Assembly: GCA_013003145.1 (NCBI GenBank)
Contig: JABDLH010000158.1
Coordinates: 1 to 7,252 of the forward strand
Length of the DNA stretch: 7,252 nt
Reading direction: 5' to 3'
Source: Flavobacteriaceae bacterium
GTDB lineage: Bacteria > Bacteroidota > Bacteroidia > Flavobacteriales > Flavobacteriaceae
Shown here: positions 1 to 5,919 of the stretch, piece after piece
How the letters are laid out: every line of letters begins with the position of its first letter
Position numbering within the stretch: the stretch's first letter is position 1
Position numbers and translations under genes: made by a program
Notes under the pieces: generated by a model
What the model saw: only the letters and a program-made list of their open reading frames with translations
The model's database searches: none
What the model was told of the DNA's origin: nothing

Positions 1-1
1 G

Positions 2-55
2 AACTGGCTAAAAAGTAAACGGGAGGAGTTTGATAATTTGCCAGGTGATCAATAA
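2..55 (+). CDS. 3' end of an unidentified upstream gene (partial)
   Basis: Of the three forward frames at the left edge, only this one stays open for a plausible stretch: 17 codons reading NWLKSKREEFDNLPGDQ before TAA at 53-55. The other two stop within the first 18 bases. The charged, hydrophilic composition is typical of a protein C-terminus. There is too little sequence to name a family, and an open run of 17 codons can occur by chance. The call rests on position and lack of competition. Confidence 0.35.
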   Translation, partial: NWLKSKREEFDNLPGDQ

Positions 56-64
56 ATCTATCCT

Positions 65-84
65 AGGTAAATACATGATTACCT
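65..84. repeat. short inverted repeat upstream of the first VOC gene
   Basis: AGGTAA (65-70) and TTACCT (79-84) are perfect inverted copies around an 8-base loop. They lie 10 bases after the stop of the partial upstream gene and 50 bases before the next ATG. No T-run follows, so an intrinsic terminator is unlikely. It could be an operator half-site pair or chance, since a 6-base arm is weak evidence. Confidence 0.3.
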
Positions 85-134
85 GAATCTACTAGGCGAC
101 GTCAAATACGAAAAGGATTAAAATATAGCCCGAT

Positions 135-491
135 ATGCTCACAGAAATTCACCCTAAATTACCCATGCGGGATAAAAGTATTACCCGGGACTATTTTATA
201 AAGCAATTAGGATTTAAACCGATCGGGGAGAAGGACTATGACGGTTACCTGATGTTGGAGAGGGAGCAGATAGAGATCCATTTCTTCGAATTTAAGGATC
301 TGAATCCCAAGGAAAATTACGGGATGGTCTTTATCAGGACTGATTCTATTGATACGCTGTACCAGTCCTTCTTAGATAAGAAGGTCGCAATCCATCCCAA
401 CGGGAAATTGGAAACCAAGCCCTGGGGTCAAAAAGAATTTTCAATTCTGGATCCGGATAACAACTTATTGACTTTCGGAGAAAGTACTTAG
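135..491 (+). CDS. VOC superfamily protein, bleomycin-resistance-like
   Basis: This 118-residue protein is a single VOC (glyoxalase/bleomycin resistance/dioxygenase) unit made of two beta-alpha-beta-beta-beta repeats, the normal size for small bleomycin-resistance-type proteins. The N-terminal half starts with the usual strand and helix (ITRDYFIKQLGFK, about 17-29). The middle has the EIHFFEF strand (about 47-53) and the NYGMVFIRTDSIDTLY segment (about 61-76). The C-terminal half has HPNGKLETKPWGQKEFSILDPDNNLLTF (about 87-114, key residues HPNG, KPWGQ, DPDNN), which is highly characteristic of this subgroup. Members bind bleomycin-like or other small hydrophobic ligands by sequestration, and many have no demonstrated activity, so resistance is only an inference. 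The ATG is preceded by an A-rich leader. It is probably the first gene of a three-gene run with the GNAT and VOC genes downstream. Confidence 0.88.
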   Translation: MLTEIHPKLPMRDKSITRDYFIKQLGFKPIGEKDYDGYLMLEREQIEIHFFEFKDLNPKENYGMVFIRTDSIDTLYQSFLDKKVAIHPNGKLETKPWGQKEFSILDPDNNLLTFGEST

Positions 492-542
492 ATTACGGCA
501 ACACACATGGAGGACGGCCGAAATGCATAACTGTATTACTTT

Positions 543-1079
543 ATGAAATATTTACTGGACCAGGAGGAAACCGATCGACTGCAGTTCAGGCTGATGCAGC
601 CGTCCGACTTTGAGTTGTGGCTCCCCTTCTATGAAGATCCGAAGAGTACAATGCACTGGAAAGCCGATTACACATCCCCGGTGGCTGAGTGCGAGAAATG
701 GTATGCAAAACAATTTAAGCGCTATGAAAACGATAAAGGCGGCATGAATGCCCTGCTTGATAAACGTAGCGGGGAATTCATCGGCCATTGCGGGTTGCTC
801 CTACAGGAGGTTGATGGAACAGGAGAATTAGAAATAGGTTACGCCATTTTACCGAAGCATTGGGGGAAAGGATACGCTACAGAAGCAGCGATCAAATGCA
901 AAGATCACGCCTTCCAGAATCGATTTTCAGACTCCCTTATATCCATTATCAGCCTCAGCAATACCCCCTCTGAGAAAGTCGCCCTGAAGAACGGTATGAC
1001 CATAGACAGCAGTACAGTATACCATGACAATAAGGTCAATATCTTCAGGATAAACAGGGAGGACTGGATGGTGAAATAA
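543..1079 (+). CDS. GNAT family N-acetyltransferase, RimJ/RimL type
   Basis: This is a 178-residue acetyl-CoA-dependent acetyltransferase of the Acetyltransf_3 (RimJ/RimL) group. The N-terminal strand-helix region has RLQFRLMQPSDFE (about 12-24), the usual opening of the family. The acetyl-CoA pyrophosphate-binding loop is at about 103-113 (LPKHWGKGYAT), a good match to the xxxGxGxA motif. The terminal segment SNTPSEKVALKNGM (about 139-152) is the classic N-x-x-S-x-x-V-x-x-x-x-G-M element. Family members acetylate ribosomal protein N-termini, antibiotics or small amines, and the acceptor here cannot be read from sequence. The ATG is the first start after an in-frame TAA at 528-530. A GGAGG at 509-513 is too far upstream for an ordinary ribosome-binding site. 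It lies 51 bases after the first VOC gene and 33 bases before the second, so co-transcription is likely. Confidence 0.9.
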   Translation: MKYLLDQEETDRLQFRLMQPSDFELWLPFYEDPKSTMHWKADYTSPVAECEKWYAKQFKRYENDKGGMNALLDKRSGEFIGHCGLLLQEVDGTGELEIGYAILPKHWGKGYATEAAIKCKDHAFQNRFSDSLISIISLSNTPSEKVALKNGMTIDSSTVYHDNKVNIFRINREDWMVK

Positions 1080-1112
1080 CCGTACAGGAGTCACAAGATA
1101 TACCAGAATAAA

Positions 1113-1445
1113 ATGAACTTAAACCAGCTTAGCATTCCATCCCTCGATTTGACCAGATCCATCCCCTTTTATGAAAAACTGGGTCTTGAGCTGATTGTGA
1201 AATCACTACCTCACTACGCACGCTTTAAATGTCCTGATGGGGATTCAACTTTTTCAATCCACCAGGCTGAGAAACTACCGGAAGGCGAAGGCGTATATAT
1301 TTATTTTGAATGCAAGGACCCGGATGATAAGGTGGCGGAGTTAAAGTCGGACGGGATTGAATTTGACCAGGATCCCACAGACCAACGCTGGTTATGGAGA
1401 GAGGCACGCTTGAAAGATTTGGACGGGAATCAGTTGATCTTGTAA
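1113..1445 (+). CDS. VOC family protein, C-terminus lost by apparent frameshift
   Basis: This 110-residue open frame is a single-domain VOC protein. The first repeat has SIPSLDLTRSIPFYEKLGL (about 7-25), the typical strand plus helix. FSIHQ (47-51) and VYIYFEC (61-67) are core strands. WREARLKDLDGNQLIL (95-110) is the last strand, ending abruptly at TAA. Proteins of this subgroup normally continue with a tail of the form GENRxNPPWRI. That tail is present directly downstream in the adjacent frame (1445-1495), so the gene appears to have lost one base around 1443-1445. The intact product would be about 127 residues. The truncated product lacks only the segment after the final strand and could still fold, but function is doubtful. 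The alternatives are a sequencing error or, less likely, recoding. It is the third gene of the small VOC-GNAT-VOC run. Confidence 0.72.
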   Translation: MNLNQLSIPSLDLTRSIPFYEKLGLELIVKSLPHYARFKCPDGDSTFSIHQAEKLPEGEGVYIYFECKDPDDKVAELKSDGIEFDQDPTDQRWLWREARLKDLDGNQLIL

Positions 1446-1495
1446 ATGGCGGAGAAAACAGGCTAAATCCACCCTGGAGAATTGATAAAGCCTGA
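1445..1495 (+). pseudogene. out-of-frame C-terminal tail of the VOC gene at 1113
   Basis: Read from AAT at 1445, this frame gives NGGENRLNPPWRIDKA and then TGA at 1493-1495. The GENR..NPPWRI pattern is the conserved tail that follows the DGNQLIL strand in one VOC subfamily. It begins exactly where the upstream frame stops after DGNQLIL. Adding one base inside TGTAAATGG, to make for example TAT AAT or TAC AAT, restores a continuous reading frame with Y after NQLIL, as in relatives. No canonical slippery heptamer is visible at the junction. I infer a one-base deletion rather than programmed frameshifting. Confidence 0.75.
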
Positions 1496-1701
1496 TCTTC
1501 ATAATACGAAAATGTTGTTCTAGCATGGCATAGCATAAAGACTTAATACTGAACAAAATAGAACACTGATTAACTTCCAAAACCCTCTTGCCAGTTGCTT
1601 TCATAAGACATTCCGTTTAGCTGTGGCACTGATAAAATAATCCCGGGTCCTTAAAATAATTCCAAGCAATAAACGATTCTTATGTAACAAAAAGACCACT
1701 T

Positions 1702-2163
1702 ATGCCCAGGATAATCCTATTTCTTGTTCTTACCATAATATTCAGTTGCAAACCCCTGTCAACGACCCCCGGAGCCCAGGGCACTTATGTGCGCTATTTT
1801 CCTAACGGTGAGAAAAGCGGCGAACTTCTGCTTTACAAAGATTCCGATTCCACCGCCCTGGTTTATATGAGCCTGCAGCGGGGAGCACCCAGTTATAATT
1901 CCGGTGGCCTCTATGAAAGGATTGTATGGGATGCCGATGGAGGAAAGCTGGATTTGCAGGAAGACAACATGAACTGCCAACTGCAATTCCGACTTATAGG
2001 GAATTCAATAGAAGTAAGCGCAGCGAATCACCAATGTGGCTTTGGCTACGGAGTAAGGGCCGATGGTAAATTTGTCCGCGTAAGCTCCGAAAGACCGGAA
2101 TATTTTGAGAATAGGGAAGGCAGCCGGGTCTATTTCTCCGACTACAGTTCTTCTAAACCCTAA
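1702..2163 (+). CDS. putative lipoprotein, unknown function
   Basis: This 153-residue protein is not recognised. The N-terminus is a short type II signal peptide: hydrophobic residues 4-14 (IILFLVLTIIF), then a lipobox-like IFSC with the lipidated cysteine at residue 16. Phe at the -2 position is somewhat off consensus. The mature part looks beta-rich, with alternating strands and turns such as GTYVRYFPNGEKSGELLLY (27-45). It has two further cysteines, C92 (NCQLQF) and C112 (QCGFGYG), which could form a disulfide in the periplasm. A CGFGxGVxADGxFxR segment (112-126) gives the C-terminal half a distinctive look. The ATG is the first start in frame. It lies 36 bases upstream of an exported alpha/beta hydrolase, so the two are probably transcribed together, but no functional link is shown. 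Confidence 0.78.
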   Translation: MPRIILFLVLTIIFSCKPLSTTPGAQGTYVRYFPNGEKSGELLLYKDSDSTALVYMSLQRGAPSYNSGGLYERIVWDADGGKLDLQEDNMNCQLQFRLIGNSIEVSAANHQCGFGYGVRADGKFVRVSSERPEYFENREGSRVYFSDYSSSKP

Positions 2164-2199
2164 ATTGTAATACCTTGTAACACAGAAGAATTATTATCT

Positions 2200-3120
2200 A
2201 TGAAATTCTACCTGGTTATTGTTGTTACTATGCTTTCAGTCCTGCTGGCCTCAGCCCAGGAATCCCGTTTTGTTCAGACAGCAGATGGTATATTACACTA
2301 CCAGTTGATCGGGGAGGGAAAAACTGTACTTATCATTAACGGCGGGCCGGGTTTCAGCAGTGAGGGGTTTCTGAACATTGCTAAAGAAATAGCCTCTATG
2401 GGCTATAGAACAATCCTTTTTGACCAAAGGGGGACCGGTAAATCCACATTAGAACATGTGAATGCTAGCAATATAACCATGGCTCTCATGGCCAGGGATA
2501 TGGAATTAATTCGGAAGGAGCTCGGGCTTAAGGACTGGGTGTTATTCGGGCATTCCTTCGGCGGCATGCTGGCGAATTATTACACTGCTTTACATCCCAA
2601 TAGTGTATCCGCCATCATCCATTCCTCCTCCGGGGGCTTAGACCTGCAGCTCCTGGAGAACGCCCGGGATAATCTTTATTCCCGCTTATCCCAACAGGAG
2701 ATAGATTCCTTGACCTACTGGAGAAGGAAAGTCGACCAGGAGAATTCCCCCTACAACCGAGAGAATTATACCCGTTTCCTGGCTTCCGCTTATGTATATG
2801 ATAAAAAATATATCCCTGTGGTCAGCGAAAGGTTAATGCAGGGAGATATGAGCATTAATCGTATGGTCTGGCAGGATATGGTTCGGATGGAATTTGACTG
2901 TAAAGAAGCCTTACGCACTTTTAACAAGCCCGTTCTTATCATACAGGGAAAACAAGACATTATTCCCGAAGCCCTTGCATTGACAGCATCTTCTGTATTC
3001 CGAAATTCGACCGTAAATATTCTTAATGAATGCGGACATTATGGCTGGTTAGATCAGGAAGAGGCCTACCTGGGGGCCATAAAATCTTTTTTAGAACGCG
3101 TTAAAAAGTATCCTGGTTGA
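2200..3120 (+). CDS. exported alpha/beta hydrolase, proline-iminopeptidase-like
   Basis: This 306-residue serine hydrolase has a Sec signal peptide: MKFYLVIVVTMLSVLLASA (1-19), with likely cleavage after the ASA or ASAQ region. The order of motifs is that of the S33 peptidase/alpha-beta hydrolase fold: oxyanion-hole NGGPG (47-51), DQRGTGKS (75-82), and nucleophile elbow GHSFGG with Ser119. These are followed by an inserted helical cap (about 145-235), acid GKQD with Asp253, and catalytic His280 in ECGHYGWLDQEE. NGGPG plus DQRGxGxS is the proline iminopeptidase signature, with Asn replacing the usual His in HGGPG. Family members remove N-terminal proline or hydrolyse esters and amides, so the substrate is uncertain. 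Export suggests it acts on periplasmic or external peptides or small molecules. It follows the lipoprotein gene at 1702 after 36 bases. Confidence 0.88.
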   Translation: MKFYLVIVVTMLSVLLASAQESRFVQTADGILHYQLIGEGKTVLIINGGPGFSSEGFLNIAKEIASMGYRTILFDQRGTGKSTLEHVNASNITMALMARDMELIRKELGLKDWVLFGHSFGGMLANYYTALHPNSVSAIIHSSSGGLDLQLLENARDNLYSRLSQQEIDSLTYWRRKVDQENSPYNRENYTRFLASAYVYDKKYIPVVSERLMQGDMSINRMVWQDMVRMEFDCKEALRTFNKPVLIIQGKQDIIPEALALTASSVFRNSTVNILNECGHYGWLDQEEAYLGAIKSFLERVKKYPG

Positions 3121-3153
3121 TCCAATGGCAATGCCTCGCCAGATAGCACTTCC

Positions 3154-3190
3154 GGATATGTATCCTGTCACTGGTCATTAAATCAGGATA
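3154..3190. repeat. competing short inverted repeats in the 3121-3373 gap
   Basis: GGATA (3154-3158) can pair with TATCC (3161-3165). Alternatively TATCCTG (3161-3167) can pair with CAGGATA (3184-3190) over a 16-base loop. The two pairings use the same TATCC and exclude each other. There is no T-run after either, so a classical intrinsic terminator is not supported. The element lies 33 bases past the hydrolase stop, in a 253-base stretch with no other visible feature. The arms are short and chance is a real possibility. Confidence 0.25.
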
Positions 3191-3336
3191 AAGAACACGG
3201 TTTAGGCAGAATTCCTTTCTGAAAAATATTTATTCATACATTTAGAAGTCAATAAACACATCCAACATCATTATAGCGGCACCTTACCTATACCCGATTC
3301 AAAAGTGTACTCCACAACCATTTATAAGACCCAAGT

Positions 3337-3342
3337 AAGGAG
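3337..3342 (+). promoter_or_regulatory. Shine-Dalgarno-like AAGGAG upstream of the BKACE gene
   Basis: AAGGAG sits 13 bases before an in-frame GTG (3356) and 31 bases before the ATG (3374) of the DUF849 gene. The spacing is long for the GTG and too long for the ATG. Because Bacteroidota rely little on Shine-Dalgarno pairing, I prefer the ATG, which gives the family's usual N-terminus. This motif is the main argument for the GTG. Confidence 0.3.
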
Positions 3343-3373
3343 TTGAACCCATTTTGTGCTAAAAGCGTCTTAT

Positions 3374-4198
3374 ATGAAAACCATCATTAATTTTTGCCCT
3401 ACTGGGATGATCCCGACCAAGTCGGTCAACAAAAATATCCCGGTATCCCCTGCAGAGATCATTGAACAGACCCATGAAGCATACGAATTGGGGATTACCA
3501 TTGCCCACTTACATGCAAGGCTGGAAGATGAACAGCCCACCTATAAAAAATCGGTCTATGCCAAAATTGTGGAAGGTGTTAGGAAGCACTGTCCGGAGCT
3601 GATCGTATGCTGCAGTACCTCCGGGAGGAATTTTCCCTTGTTGGAACACCGTTCCGAAGTGATAGAACTTAGGCCGGATATGTGTTCCCTGACCCTTTCT
3701 TCCTTAAATTTCGTAAAAACTGCTTCCGTGAATGCCCCCGAGGTGATCATGGGATTACTCGATAAAATGCTGGCCTACGGGGTGAACCCGGAATTTGAAT
3801 GTTTTGACCTGGGGATGATCAATTACGGCAAGTACTTATTAAAAAAGAAACAGATAGACAGCCCGGCCTACTGGAACCTTATTTTCGGAAATATTGCGGG
3901 CTTTCAACCCAGTTTTAGTCAGATAGGCACGGCCATAACCGAAGTGCCCAGTGGTCATTATATCGCCTTAGGCGGAATCGGTCAATACCAGCTGCAGGTA
4001 AATTCAATGGCTATCGCATCGGGCTTAGGTGTCCGCGTGGGGCTCGAAGACAACAATTGGTACGACGATAAAAAGACGGTTAAGGCGACCAACATAAGTC
4101 TTCTGAGACGTGTACACCAATTAATGGAGATCAATCAAAAACAGTTAATGCCCAGTCGTGAACTGGGGCTTTACAACAAAAAAAATGAAAGGAAGTAA
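3374..4198 (+). CDS. beta-keto acid cleavage enzyme (BKACE, DUF849)
   Basis: This 274-residue TIM-barrel enzyme belongs to the BKACE family, which condenses a beta-keto acid with acetyl-CoA to give acetoacetate plus a new acyl-CoA. Aligned from memory to the founding member Kce, the zinc ligands are present: His45 and His47 in AHLHAR, and Glu225 in RVGLEDN. The catalytic Ser81 (CSTSG), Glu142 (PEFECFD), Arg221 and Asp226 are also kept. The Kce residue Glu14, which binds the substrate amine, is replaced by Ile13 (PTGMIPTK), so the substrate is probably not 3-keto-5-aminohexanoate. The ATG gives the family's usual start (MKTIINFCPTG). A GTG at 3356 would add six residues. The length is near the family norm. 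The 3' end overlaps the acyltransferase gene by 14 bases, which implies a shared transcript and probably a shared pathway. There is no signal peptide, so it is cytosolic. Confidence 0.88.
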   Translation: MKTIINFCPTGMIPTKSVNKNIPVSPAEIIEQTHEAYELGITIAHLHARLEDEQPTYKKSVYAKIVEGVRKHCPELIVCCSTSGRNFPLLEHRSEVIELRPDMCSLTLSSLNFVKTASVNAPEVIMGLLDKMLAYGVNPEFECFDLGMINYGKYLLKKKQIDSPAYWNLIFGNIAGFQPSFSQIGTAITEVPSGHYIALGGIGQYQLQVNSMAIASGLGVRVGLEDNNWYDDKKTVKATNISLLRRVHQLMEINQKQLMPSRELGLYNKKNERK

Positions 4199-4880
4199 AT
4201 CATTGCAGGTCCTCGGATGTGTTCCTTCCTTGCTCAATATATTATTCGAGTTGAGCGAAGAGTCCCGTGGTATTTCTTCGTTCCGGGTGCTTAAAAACAT
4301 CCCGGTTGAAGGTATGAAACATTATATCCCTGCTTCTCGTTATAAGGCAGAGTTTGTAGAACCCGCTAATGTAGCCTCGCAGAACATGAACACGGAAGAA
4401 CTCTATGCCTTCTCTGTTGTAGGTCCTGCGTCTAAGGAAAAAGTATACCTCTCCTTTAAGGAGCTAATCGGGATGGGACATCAACAATTTATCAACCTGC
4501 TGCACCCTACGAGCTATGTATCCAAATCAGCCAGCTTGCATTACGGTCTGCAGCTGGAACCTTTAAGTACCATTTCGGCCTGCACCTCCATCGGGTTCGG
4601 AGTCAATATCAAGAGAAACTGCAATATCGGCCATCATTGCCAGATTGAAGATTTTGTTACCATCAACCCGGGGGTTACACTTAGCGGCTTTGTGAACGTA
4701 GGGACCAAAACCATGATCGGTTCAGGAACATCAGTCAAAGACGGGATCACCATCGGTAAGAATTGCATCATTGGAATTGGCAGTGTGGTTGTTAAAGATA
4801 TCCCGGATAATTCGGTGGCCTTTGGCAACCCATGTATCGTTCATAGGATGAATACGGAAAAAGCGAACTCGGAAAAATAG
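4185..4880 (+). CDS. NeuD/PglD-like hexapeptide acyltransferase
   Basis: This 231-residue protein has a variable N-terminal domain (about 1-105) and a left-handed beta-helix acyltransferase domain (about 106-222). The helix shows hexapeptide repeats: TSIGFGVNIKRNCNIGHHC (134-152), VTINPGVTLSGFVNVG (158-173), MIGSGTSVKDGITIG (177-191), CIIGIGSVVVKDIP (194-207). The IGHHC motif places a likely catalytic His at 150, aligned with the HDC histidine of PglD/NeuD. The end DIPDNSVAFGNPCIVHR resembles the usual closing turn of the family. Relatives use acetyl-CoA to acylate sugar amines or hydroxyls. The N-terminal domain has no clear GxGGxG Rossmann loop, only LGCVPSLLN, so the nucleotide-sugar part is diverged. 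The chosen ATG follows an eight-A run; a GTG at 4158 is in frame but lies deep inside the BKACE gene. The overlap with BKACE suggests translational coupling. Confidence 0.85.
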   Translation: MKGSKSLQVLGCVPSLLNILFELSEESRGISSFRVLKNIPVEGMKHYIPASRYKAEFVEPANVASQNMNTEELYAFSVVGPASKEKVYLSFKELIGMGHQQFINLLHPTSYVSKSASLHYGLQLEPLSTISACTSIGFGVNIKRNCNIGHHCQIEDFVTINPGVTLSGFVNVGTKTMIGSGTSVKDGITIGKNCIIGIGSVVVKDIPDNSVAFGNPCIVHRMNTEKANSEK

Positions 4881-4931
4881 GATCCTTGGAAACCTTGGTC
4901 TAACAATGCATTCTCGTCCATCAAAAGCAGC

Positions 4932-4939
4932 TATATTTG
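4932..4939 (+). promoter_or_regulatory. Bacteroidota-type -7 box (TATATTTG) before the DUF1428 gene
   Basis: TATATTTG matches the Bacteroidota sigma-ABfr -7 consensus TAnnTTTG exactly. It is the only exact copy I found in the intergenic regions of this window. It lies 47 bases before the DUF1428 ATG, a sensible leader length. No TTG is found at the expected spacing of about 19 bases upstream (the nearest is at 4895-4897, 34 bases away), so the -33 element is missing or degenerate. If real, it starts a transcript separate from the BKACE/acyltransferase pair. Confidence 0.35.
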
Positions 4940-4986
4940 GATAAACAGGATGTCATCAGGCACGATAGCATCAGTGAGAATTTAAA

Positions 4987-5388
4987 ATGATGATTATGGA
5001 TAAGACGGCCCATTATATAGACGGATTTGTCCTGCCCATTCCCAGGGAACACCTGGAGCAATACCGGGCCGTGGCTGAAAAAGTTGCAACGATCTGGAAA
5101 GAACACGGCGCTTTGGCCTACTTTGAGTATGTGGGGGAAGACCTGGATATTGAAGGACTGCCAACCTTCCCCGAGCTGTTACAGGCAAAAGCAGATGAAG
5201 CTGTAATATTCGGATGGACCGTATTCCAATCCCGTGCAGATCGCGACAAGATCAATAAACTCGTCGTAGAAGACCCCAGGATGACAGAGCTGGTAGCCCC
5301 ACTTACACAGGGTGAAAGAAAGATCTTTGATGCCGGCAGGATGGTATTCGGGGGATTCCAACCCCTGGTATATTCACCGCAACATTAG
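4987..5388 (+). CDS. DUF1428 family protein (YbaA-like)
   Basis: This 133-residue protein matches DUF1428, the family of Escherichia coli YbaA, over its whole length. Visible family hallmarks are YIDGFVLPIPREHLEQYR (10-27), WKEHGALAYFEYVGED (37-52), FPELLQAKADEAVIFGW (61-77), SRADRDKIN (82-90), DPRM (96-99) and the closing FDAGRMVFGGFQPLV (114-128). Family structures have a ferredoxin-like alpha+beta fold of the dimeric barrel kind, and no activity is established. There is no signal peptide, so the protein is cytosolic. ATG codons at 4987, 4990 and 4996 are all in frame and cannot be told apart. The first is used here. The gene stands 106 bases after the acyltransferase and has a candidate promoter of its own. 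Confidence 0.9.
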   Translation: MMIMDKTAHYIDGFVLPIPREHLEQYRAVAEKVATIWKEHGALAYFEYVGEDLDIEGLPTFPELLQAKADEAVIFGWTVFQSRADRDKINKLVVEDPRMTELVAPLTQGERKIFDAGRMVFGGFQPLVYSPQH

Positions 5389-5505
5389 TTAAGTCTTCCT
5401 TGGGAGAGTTAAGGTAGAGCAGCTTACCCTTGTCCTTATCTGCGGAAAAGCGGTATCTTAATCATAATGCATTACCAATGGAGGAGACTTTAAAAATAAA
5501 TACAC

Positions 5506-5901
5506 ATGGTATTAATGATCAGATTATTCGGAATTGCCATGCTCCTTGCCGGTTTATCACTTCTTATCCTTCCGGATTTTCTTATGGACTGGATATCTCG
5601 CCATAAGCAGAACACATGGCTATATAGTATGGCGATAGTGGTTCGCGTAGTCTTCGGCATATTATTTTTGATCGTGGCGAAACAATCCAGGTCCCCGCTC
5701 ATTTTTCAAATGTTTGGGTTCATTTTCATCCTGGGCGCCATCTTCCTGCTTTTTACAGGCCAGGATAATTTTCAACATTTTATTTCTTCAATGATCCCTG
5801 AGCTTCAACCCTATGCCCGGGTCAGCGGTTTACTCGCCCTGATCTTTGGAGGATTCCTGCTCTATGCACTTCCGGGCAACAAAGCATTTAAAAAGTTTTA
5901 G
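5506..5901 (+). CDS. small integral membrane protein, unknown function
   Basis: This 131-residue protein is strongly hydrophobic, with four predicted transmembrane segments at about 5-22, 40-58, 65-84 and 104-122. Short charged loops join them (SRHKQNT at 31-37, AKQSRS at 58-63, GQDNFQH at 85-91). The C-terminus is basic (NKAFKKF) and probably cytoplasmic. There is no recognised catalytic motif or cofactor site. Short four-helix proteins of this kind are common and mostly uncharacterised. ATG codons at 5506 and 5515 are both possible. A GGAGGAG at 5480-5486 lies upstream at non-optimal spacing. The stop at 5899-5901 is 76 bases before the rluF start, and a hairpin occupies that gap. Confidence 0.8.
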   Translation: MVLMIRLFGIAMLLAGLSLLILPDFLMDWISRHKQNTWLYSMAIVVRVVFGILFLIVAKQSRSPLIFQMFGFIFILGAIFLLFTGQDNFQHFISSMIPELQPYARVSGLLALIFGGFLLYALPGNKAFKKF

Positions 5902-5919
5902 ATTTGCACTTGGGAAATA

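Noticed and set aside
507..530. Seven-codon frame (ATG 507 to TAA 530) as a possible leader peptide before the GNAT gene
   Set aside because: It is too short to judge, has no regulatory codon run, and no terminator hairpin follows.
1225..1604. Two minus-strand open frames over the second VOC gene and the following gap
   Set aside because: Most of their length is the antisense of the VOC coding region, the compositions are unlike real proteins, and no family is recognisable.
1496..1701. Possible small RNA or gene in the 206-base gap after the VOC genes
   Set aside because: I found no tRNA-like fold, exact promoter box, hairpin or coding frame. It appears to be plain AT-rich spacer, perhaps holding the promoter of the lipoprotein gene.
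5478..5604. Short frame starting at ATG 5478 beside the GGAGGAG
   Set aside because: It runs about 40 codons out of frame over the membrane protein gene and shows no coding character.
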